Shown here: piece by piece, positions 55,096 to 60,809 of the stretch
Layout: each line of letters starts with the position of its first letter
How positions within the stretch are numbered: position 1 is the first letter of the stretch
Origin: Prochlorococcus sp. AG-347-E23
GTDB taxonomy: Bacteria; Cyanobacteriota; Cyanobacteriia; PCC-6307; Cyanobiaceae
Reading direction: 5' to 3'
DNA: 60,809 bases
Assembly (NCBI GenBank): GCA_003281685.1
Contig: QCBH01000009.1
Span: forward strand, 1 to 60,809
Translations under genes and position numbers: made by a program
Notes under the pieces: generated by a model
Database searches by the model: none
The model's input: only the letters and a program-made list of their open reading frames with translations
Told to the model about the DNA's origin: nothing

Positions 55096-57702
55096 ATGAA
55101 CAAACCAAAAAACCAAAAAAGTATTTCAAGATATGTAAAACTTAAAGATTACAAAGTATTTGATTATGAAATTCCAGAAATTTTTTTGAACTTCGTAATT
55201 AAGAAAAAGGCTGTTAATGTTACGACAAAACTAAAATTGGTAAAAAAAAATAAGAATACCAGAAACCTTATTCTTGATGGTAAGGATATATTAATAAAAA
55301 AAATATTCATAGATGACTTACTACTAGAAGAGAAATGCTACAAACAACAAAAAAATAACTTAAAAATTAAAAATATAGATAAAGATAATTTTTTATTAAA
55401 AATAGAAGGAATAATTAAACCTAAGGAAAATACATCCCTTTTAGGAATGTATGAAAGCAATGGAATTATAACTACACAATGTGAAGCAGAGGGATTTAGA
55501 AGAATAAGTTTTCACTCTGATAGGCCTGATATTCTAAGCAAATACACGGTGAGAATTGAGGCAGACAAGAATGATTATCCTGTCTTACTCTCAAATGGTA
55601 ACGTCGTAAAAGAAAATAATCTTTCAGATAATAGACATGAAATAATTTGGGTAGACCCATATCCTAAACCCTCATATCTTTTTGCATTGGTAGCAGGCAA
55701 ACTTAATTGTGTAAAAGACAATTTCATAACAAAATCGAATAAAAAAGTAAACATAAATATTTATGTTGAATATGGCGATGAAAAATATGTGCAACATGCA
55801 ATAAGTTCCTTAAAAAAATCAATGAGATGGGACGAGGATAAATATAACCTTGAATACGATTTGTCATTGTTCAATATTGTTGCAGTAAGGCACTTTAATA
55901 TGGGAGCTATGGAAAATAAAAGTCTCAATATTTTCAACTCAAAACTAATACTCGCAAATTCTGAAACAACAACTGATGAAGAATTAGAAAGAATAGAAGG
56001 GGTGATTGCCCATGAATACTTCCATAATTGGACAGGTAATAGAGTGACTTGTAGAGATTGGTTTCAATTATCTCTAAAAGAAGGTTTAACAGTATTCAGA
56101 GATCAACAATTTACTGCAGACCTTCATAATCATGAAATCAAGAGGCTTGAGGATGCAAAATTTCTTAGAAGAAATCAATTTAGAGAAGATTCTGGTCCAA
56201 CATCGCATCCTGTAATGCCAGAAAAATATCAAGAAATAGATAATTTCTATACGACTACGATATACGAAAAGGGGTCAGAAATAATTAGAATGCTCAAAAA
56301 GCTTGTAAAAGATGAAAATTTCTATAAAGGATTTAGTAATTACATCTCAACATATGATGGGAAGGCTGCAACAATAGACCAATTTGTGGATAAAATTTTA
56401 GAGCTCAATAAAGAAATCGATCCTAAAGAATTTAAAGTCTGGTATAAGCAAAATGGCACACCAAAAGTTAAATTCAAGAGAATCTGGGATCAAACAGACG
56501 AGAAACTTACCATTCAAGCCTCTCAAAGTAATCCAATAAAGAATAACCCATATAATGATTTACCTCTAATAATTCCTATAAATCTGGCTATATTTTGTGG
56601 TGAAAATAAAAAATTAGAAAAAACAGTTGTTTTAAAAACAAAAAAACAAGAATTTATTTTTAGTAATGTAAGATCTCACCTCCAAATCCCTTTAGTAACT
56701 TATTTTCGCGAATTCTCTTCACCAGTAGAGTGGGAATCAGACACTACCTTGGATGAAAAATTTTTAATCTTAATTTATGAAAAAGATTTTTTTACACTGG
56801 CTAATATTGTTAAAGGATTTTATAAAAAAATCATTCTATGCAGAATAGATGAAAAACCAAATCATAAAATTGAAAATAAATTAATAAGCACCTTAATATC
56901 ATTCATAAAAAATAAAGATATTAATTTATCTCTTTTATCAGACTTACTAAGTATTCCGACTTTTGCTGAAATTGAATCAGAATTGAAAAATATAGACCCT
57001 TTAAAAATATATAAAACTATTGACGAATTAAATCATTTATTCGGTACCAAATTAAAAAAAGAATTATATTTTAAGCTCCGAGAAATCGAGAAAAATCTAG
57101 ATAAAGTTTGGCCAGAAGGTAAAAATGAAAGAAAACTAATCGAAAATATTTGGAAACTACTCTTACACAGTGATGATCAGGAAATTAAAAGCAAAATAAT
57201 TAATTATGTCGATAGTAATTCGATGACATTAGCAAAAGCTGCATTGAATTCTTTCAGTAGGATTAATTGTCCTGAAAGAAAAATTATTTCAAATATATTT
57301 TTCAATAAATGGGAAAATAATAGTGTCGTTTTAGATAGTTGGTTTTCATTCAATGCATCTATAGAAATTGATGAAAAAACAAGCAACATTGAAAAACTAT
57401 TTGAAAATAAGTTTTTTGACTCAAAATCACCAAACACCTTAAGAGCTATATTAAATACTTTCGTAACAAGGAATAGTACTTTTCATGCAATAGATGGTTC
57501 TGGTTATAAATATATTGCAAAAAAGATAATTGACTTTGATAAAGTAAATCCAATCGTAATTTCCCGTTTTGTGAAAGTATTTAGTAGATACAATTATTAT
57601 TCAGACCCTTATAAAAGTAATATGATAAAAACAATAAAGCAGATTAAAAAAAACAAACTATCAAAAAATACTAAAGAAATATTAGATGCAATAATAGAAT
57701 AA
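55096..57702 (+). CDS. pepN: Aminopeptidase N
   Basis: 868 residues of an M1 metalloprotease. The substrate motif GAMEN is at 270-274, and the zinc motif HEYFHNW (His306, Glu307, His310) is followed by the distal Glu in LKEGLTVFRDQ. Removes N-terminal residues from peptides; the long C-terminal domain of the bacterial enzyme is present. A single gene, 50 bases after the secreted protein. Confidence 0.96.
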   Translation: MNKPKNQKSISRYVKLKDYKVFDYEIPEIFLNFVIKKKAVNVTTKLKLVKKNKNTRNLILDGKDILIKKIFIDDLLLEEKCYKQQKNNLKIKNIDKDNFLLKIEGIIKPKENTSLLGMYESNGIITTQCEAEGFRRISFHSDRPDILSKYTVRIEADKNDYPVLLSNGNVVKENNLSDNRHEIIWVDPYPKPSYLFALVAGKLNCVKDNFITKSNKKVNINIYVEYGDEKYVQHAISSLKKSMRWDEDKYNLEYDLSLFNIVAVRHFNMGAMENKSLNIFNSKLILANSETTTDEELERIEGVIAHEYFHNWTGNRVTCRDWFQLSLKEGLTVFRDQQFTADLHNHEIKRLEDAKFLRRNQFREDSGPTSHPVMPEKYQEIDNFYTTTIYEKGSEIIRMLKKLVKDENFYKGFSNYISTYDGKAATIDQFVDKILELNKEIDPKEFKVWYKQNGTPKVKFKRIWDQTDEKLTIQASQSNPIKNNPYNDLPLIIPINLAIFCGENKKLEKTVVLKTKKQEFIFSNVRSHLQIPLVTYFREFSSPVEWESDTTLDEKFLILIYEKDFFTLANIVKGFYKKIILCRIDEKPNHKIENKLISTLISFIKNKDINLSLLSDLLSIPTFAEIESELKNIDPLKIYKTIDELNHLFGTKLKKELYFKLREIEKNLDKVWPEGKNERKLIENIWKLLLHSDDQEIKSKIINYVDSNSMTLAKAALNSFSRINCPERKIISNIFFNKWENNSVVLDSWFSFNASIEIDEKTSNIEKLFENKFFDSKSPNTLRAILNTFVTRNSTFHAIDGSGYKYIAKKIIDFDKVNPIVISRFVKVFSRYNYYSDPYKSNMIKTIKQIKKNKLSKNTKEILDAIIE

Positions 57703-57716
57703 TTTATTGATAATTT

Positions 57717-57938
57717 TTAACTAAATTTAAATATAACAATTATTAATATTAATAATAAAATAAACACAATATACTTATTAATAAAAATATAGCCAAATAC
57801 ATTTACATTATTATCTTTATTCCACTTTTTATTGACGTATTCCTTAGTTATAAATTTATTAGGTCTGCCACAATATAAACATGTAGGAGAAGTTTTTAAA
57901 ATTAAATTTTTACATTGGGGACATTTTTTTTTTTCCAT
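57717..57938 (-). CDS. Zinc-ribbon membrane protein
   Basis: 73 residues. An N-terminal zinc ribbon, CPQCKNLILKTSPTCLYCG (two CxxC pairs), is followed by a basic linker and one C-terminal helix (YIVFILLLILIIVIFKFS). The topology suggests a cytoplasmic ribbon anchored to the membrane. Function unknown. It converges with pepN. Confidence 0.72.
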   Translation of the reverse strand: MEKKKCPQCKNLILKTSPTCLYCGRPNKFITKEYVNKKWNKDNNVNVFGYIFINKYIVFILLLILIIVIFKFS

Positions 57939-58096
57939 AACTTAATCTTACTGAATTAAATTAAAATCAGAAACAATAAATAAAATTAGTAATTTAAATT
58001 TAATTTTGAATAATTAAATATCATTGCAAAAATGAATTTGATTCAAACTAATAAAAAATAATCCAATATAATAAAAAATTAGTATTTTTGTTTTAA

Positions 58097-58258
58097 ATGT
58101 TTGCTATTGCACTTGGAATGTCGCCTATCGAAAAAATCACTGTTGCAATATCTGCTTCAATTTTTATAATCGCTTTTACATGGGTCTCAATTAAGGGAGA
58201 TTTAAGAAAACTTGCTAATGAACTAATTGAAGATAATGAAAATAATCAAGATAATTAA
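58097..58258 (+). CDS. 53-residue single-helix membrane protein
   Basis: ATG 58097: FAIALGMSPIEKITVAISAS then IFIIAFTWVSIKGDLRKLAN and an acidic tail. A helix at about 13-31 and a charged C-terminal third. No named subunit matches. Convergent with the 64-residue protein gene. Confidence 0.6.
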   Translation: MFAIALGMSPIEKITVAISASIFIIAFTWVSIKGDLRKLANELIEDNENNQDN

Positions 58259-58279
58259 AAAAAATCTTTTAACCTACTT

Positions 58280-58474
58280 TTAATGCAAACTGGGATAATC
58301 AATAATATGCCTAATTTCTTTAAGAGAAGAACCATAAATTTTTTTGCCATTTAAGTCAACACCAATCCATTTTTCTTTTTGATTAAAAAAATTACTTTTA
58401 GTAGTATCCCTATCGAGATAATCTTTTTTATCCCAATTTAAAGTTATATCCCAACCTTTATAATTTTCTATCAT
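58280..58474 (-). CDS. Hypothetical 64-residue soluble protein
   Basis: MIENYKGWDITLNWDKKDYL then a polar middle, KWIGVDLNGKKIYGSSLKEI and RHIIDYPSLH. Looks like a small beta-rich domain. Not recognised. It is downstream of purT on the same strand by about 100 bases. Confidence 0.6.
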   Translation of the reverse strand: MIENYKGWDITLNWDKKDYLDRDTTKSNFFNQKEKWIGVDLNGKKIYGSSLKEIRHIIDYPSLH

Positions 58475-58570
58475 TAAGAAAGAGAGAACATAAACAAATA
58501 ATAACTAGATAAACAGAGAACAAAAACAAAGGAAATAAGTATTTTTTTCGTTATTTTTATTTAATATTTA

Positions 58571-59743
58571 TTAGGTACTGACTTTTATTTTAAGAGCAGC
58601 TTCATCTGCATTTTTTCTAGCCAAATTAATGTCAGAATTTGATGAGAGAACAACACCCATTCTTCTTCCTTTTCTAGAAACTGGTTTACCAAATATGAGC
58701 ACTTTAGTCTTTTCAAATTCTAATGCATCATAAAGACCCACATAAACAGGATTTATGCACTCTTGGTTAGAGAGTATAACTCTGGTTGCAGAGGGTTCTA
58801 TTAGATCTACATGGGGTATAGGCAAATTTAAAAAAGCCCTTAAATGTAATTCAAATTCATTTATGTTTTGACTAACTAATGTAACCATACCGGTGTCGTG
58901 TGGTCTTGGAGATAATTCTGAAAATATAACCTCACTTCCTTTTATAAAAAACTCTACTCCGTATAATCCAGCTCCATTAAGGTTATTTAAAATTCTACTT
59001 GTCATGCTCTTAGCTTCATTAATTAATGACTCGTTGATTTCTATAGGTTGCCAACTACATTGATAGTCTCCATTAGATTGAAGATGTCCAATCGGTAAAC
59101 AAAAAATATTTTCACCACTTTCTTTTCTTACAGTTAGGAGAGTAAACTCAAAATCAAAATTAATAAATTCTTCAATAATTACACCTTTAACCTTTCCTCT
59201 TGAATTTGCTTGTGCCTGTTTCCAAGCATGTTGTAAATCATTTTTTGTTTTGACCAAACTCTGTCCCTTCCCTGAAGAGCTCATTAAAGGCTTAAGTAAA
59301 AGTGGGAATCCAATTTTATCTGCTTTTTTTTCTAAATCATCAAATTCAAAAATATAATCAAACTTTGCAGTTTTTATTTTTAAATCTCTAGAAGCTAAGT
59401 CTCTAATTTTATCTCTATTCATTGTTACTTCTACAGTTCTGGCGTTTGGAACAATATTAAATCCTTCATCCTCTAGTTCTTTTAGGGCTTCAATCGAAAG
59501 TGCCTCTATTTCTGGGACAACGTAGTCAGGCTTAAATTCTTTTATAACGTTTTTTAAAATATTTTTATTTCCCATATCAATTACTCTTGAATAATCAGCA
59601 ACTTGCATTGCAGGTGCTTTTTCATATCGATCAATAGCAATAACTTCTAATCCTAATCTTTTGGATTCTATTACTAATTCTTTTCCAAGCTCGCCACTAC
59701 CAAGCAATAAAATTCTCTTTTTAGAAAAAATTGATCCTTCCAT
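58571..59743 (-). CDS. purT: Formate-dependent phosphoribosylglycinamide formyltransferase
   Basis: 390 residues, an ATP-grasp enzyme that formylates GAR with formate and ATP in purine synthesis. ILLLGSGELGKELVIES is the N-terminal PreATP-grasp loop, LMSSSGKGQSLV the ATP loop and ELSPRPHDTGMVTL the metal-binding strand. It needs no folate at this step, unlike PurN. The gene lies just after the 80-residue protein gene. Confidence 0.96.
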   Translation of the reverse strand: MEGSIFSKKRILLLGSGELGKELVIESKRLGLEVIAIDRYEKAPAMQVADYSRVIDMGNKNILKNVIKEFKPDYVVPEIEALSIEALKELEDEGFNIVPNARTVEVTMNRDKIRDLASRDLKIKTAKFDYIFEFDDLEKKADKIGFPLLLKPLMSSSGKGQSLVKTKNDLQHAWKQAQANSRGKVKGVIIEEFINFDFEFTLLTVRKESGENIFCLPIGHLQSNGDYQCSWQPIEINESLINEAKSMTSRILNNLNGAGLYGVEFFIKGSEVIFSELSPRPHDTGMVTLVSQNINEFELHLRAFLNLPIPHVDLIEPSATRVILSNQECINPVYVGLYDALEFEKTKVLIFGKPVSRKGRRMGVVLSSNSDINLARKNADEAALKIKVST

Positions 59744-59754
59744 ATATATAAGAC

Positions 59755-59997
59755 TTATTCGTCATCACCTGAGGGATGTGAAGATGTATCATCTGTAATT
59801 TTTTTATCTTTAGAATAACTAAATAAAAAATTTCTAACAAACCAACTTTGACTTCGAATGCTATGAGTTATTGATCTTGAAATTGCTCCTAAAAAAAAGA
59901 CTCCAATCATTGTCCAAATAATTTTTTCTAAAGCAATTGCAGCTGAAAAACCTTGACCGGAATAAATAATTTCAGTAAGCGGGTCTAAAGGGTCCAA
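59755..59997 (-). CDS. Hypothetical small membrane protein
   Basis: 80 residues, TTG start. A helix at about 20-41 (AIALEKIIWTMIGVFFLGAI), then a basic segment and an acidic tail. Not recognised. It ends 11 bases before the purT start on the same strand, so it may be cotranscribed with purT. Confidence 0.6.
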   Translation of the reverse strand: MDPLDPLTEIIYSGQGFSAAIALEKIIWTMIGVFFLGAISRSITHSIRSQSWFVRNFLFSYSKDKKITDDTSSHPSGDDE

Positions 59998-60141
59998 ATT
60001 TAAACTGATTAATAATAATAATTATAAAGGGTTAAATAAATAAAAAATTAAAACTTATAAAAGAAATACCAAAACCACCATATAAATTAAACACAATAAA
60101 GTCTATACAATGCTATCTTCAAAGGGTGATTTTTTTTAGAC

Positions 60142-60621
60142 ATGCAAGTTGACGTACAAAATACTACTGTCCTTTCCGCAGACGGATCATCCATAAAACT
60201 AGGCAAATATTCAGGGGAAGTAATTTTAGTTGTTAATGTAGCTAGTTATTGCGGAAATACTGCTCAGTATGAGGATCTTCAGAAGCTACATGATTTATAT
60301 TCAAGCAAAGGCCTAAGAATACTTGCATTCCCTTGTAATGATTTCGGGAAACAAGAACCCGACTCTCTTTCAGAAATAAAAGATTTTTGCTCAGCAAAAT
60401 ATGGAGTTAAGTTTGAAATCTGTGAAAAAGTTCATGCCAAAGGCAATACCACAGAACCATACACAACCCTTAACAAAGTTGAACCAGAAGGAGATGTTGA
60501 ATGGAATTTCGAAAAGTTTCTGATAGGAAAAGATAGTAAAGCAATCGCAAGATTCAAACCAGATGTTAAACCGTTTGACGAAAACTTAATAGCAGCTATC
60601 GAAGTAGCTTTAGATTCATAA
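60142..60621 (+). CDS. Glutathione peroxidase-like thiol peroxidase
   Basis: 159 residues. The catalytic Cys37 is in NVASYCGNT, Gln in LAFPCNDFGKQEP and Trp/Asn in EWNFEKFLIG, so the GPx triad or tetrad is complete. A cysteine, not selenocysteine, occupies the active site (TGC). It reduces hydroperoxides, probably using thioredoxin rather than glutathione as in many cyanobacterial GPx. ATG 60142 gives the short N-terminus. Confidence 0.93.
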   Translation: MQVDVQNTTVLSADGSSIKLGKYSGEVILVVNVASYCGNTAQYEDLQKLHDLYSSKGLRILAFPCNDFGKQEPDSLSEIKDFCSAKYGVKFEICEKVHAKGNTTEPYTTLNKVEPEGDVEWNFEKFLIGKDSKAIARFKPDVKPFDENLIAAIEVALDS

Positions 60622-60762
60622 AACCTTCTTAAAATTCAAATTAAAATATTAAAAGTAAAGACTCTTTAATATTGAATTTAAAAAATAACCAAACTATTCT
60701 AAAAAAATATTCTACCTTTTGGATTCAGGACTGCCTTGTATTCTTTAACTTAATTTAAAATC

Positions 60763-60809
60763 TTATTTATTATCAGAATCAACTTCTACGTCTATTATTT
60801 CATCTTTAA
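60763..60809 (-). CDS. C-terminal fragment of a gene cut by the window edge
   Basis: The last 14 codons read KDEIIDVEVDSDNK and stop (TAA at 60763-60765). An acidic C-terminal tail of this kind occurs in chaperones and other proteins, but the fragment is too short to name. Confidence 0.4.
   Translation of the reverse strand, partial: KDEIIDVEVDSDNK

Overview
The window is a contiguous stretch of chromosome from a marine picocyanobacterium, most likely a high-light-adapted Prochlorococcus. The evidence is the very AT-rich coding style (AAA, AAT and TTA codons dominate), tiny intergenic gaps, and chlorophyll genes (acsF, chlH). Many families are confined to cyanobacteria or plastids (Ycf20, Ycf36, DUF2996, DUF4335, DUF3038, DUF2949, DUF3318, PetP-like DUF2862), and there are many single-helix mini-proteins. 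I see no transposase, integrase, prophage structural gene or CRISPR array. The strain cannot be fixed by eye.

Layout. 0-7 kb: an FtsH-like AAA protein, rpmF, Ycf20, a HAD phosphatase, a Psb30-like peptide, a CxxCxxCC protein, a split Gdt1/Mnx-type transporter pair and an RNB-fold RNase homologue. 7-17.5 kb: DUF2996, acsF, the tldD-tldE pair, fmt, terC and mfd. 17.5-22 kb, mostly minus strand: a cyanobacterial DUF cluster, a UbiH-type hydroxylase and dapB. 22-33.5 kb: chlH, folP (split by a -1 shift), tpiA, an S4 protein, an MsbA-like exporter and carB. 33.5-36.1 kb: DUF3318, rsfS, ycf36 and asparaginase, followed by initiator tRNA-Met with a strong terminator. 36-40 kb: a PetP-like protein and a three-gene ABC-2 exporter. 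40-46 kb: a candidate structured RNA, a TauE/SafE permease, an HNH protein, a run of small unknown genes, a phosphoribosyltransferase/deoxyribosyltransferase pair, rpsU and a helix-hairpin-helix protein. 46-51 kb: a P-loop kinase, a flavin oxidoreductase, an MTHFR-like barrel, peptidase E and a GNAT. 51-60.8 kb: small membrane proteins, a DCC protein, a metallo-beta-lactamase-fold protein, pepN, purT and glutathione peroxidase.

Functionally this is core housekeeping: translation (rpmF, rpsU, fmt, rsfS, fMet tRNA), repair coupled to transcription (mfd), chlorophyll synthesis (acsF, chlH), nucleotide, amino-acid and folate metabolism (carB, purT, dapB, asparaginase, folP), peptide turnover (tldDE, pepN, pepE) and export (two ABC systems).

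The most notable observations are proteins that look catalytically dead or altered, and unusual decoding signals. They are an FtsH homologue whose zinc motif reads NEVGR instead of HEAGH and which lacks its first membrane helix; an RNB-family protein without the catalytic aspartates; a metallo-beta-lactamase-fold protein with two motif histidines replaced; a folP reading frame broken exactly at an A AAA AAG heptamer; and two genes whose conserved or secretory N-termini have no ATG, GTG or TTG. I did not find a convincing new defence or mobile system.
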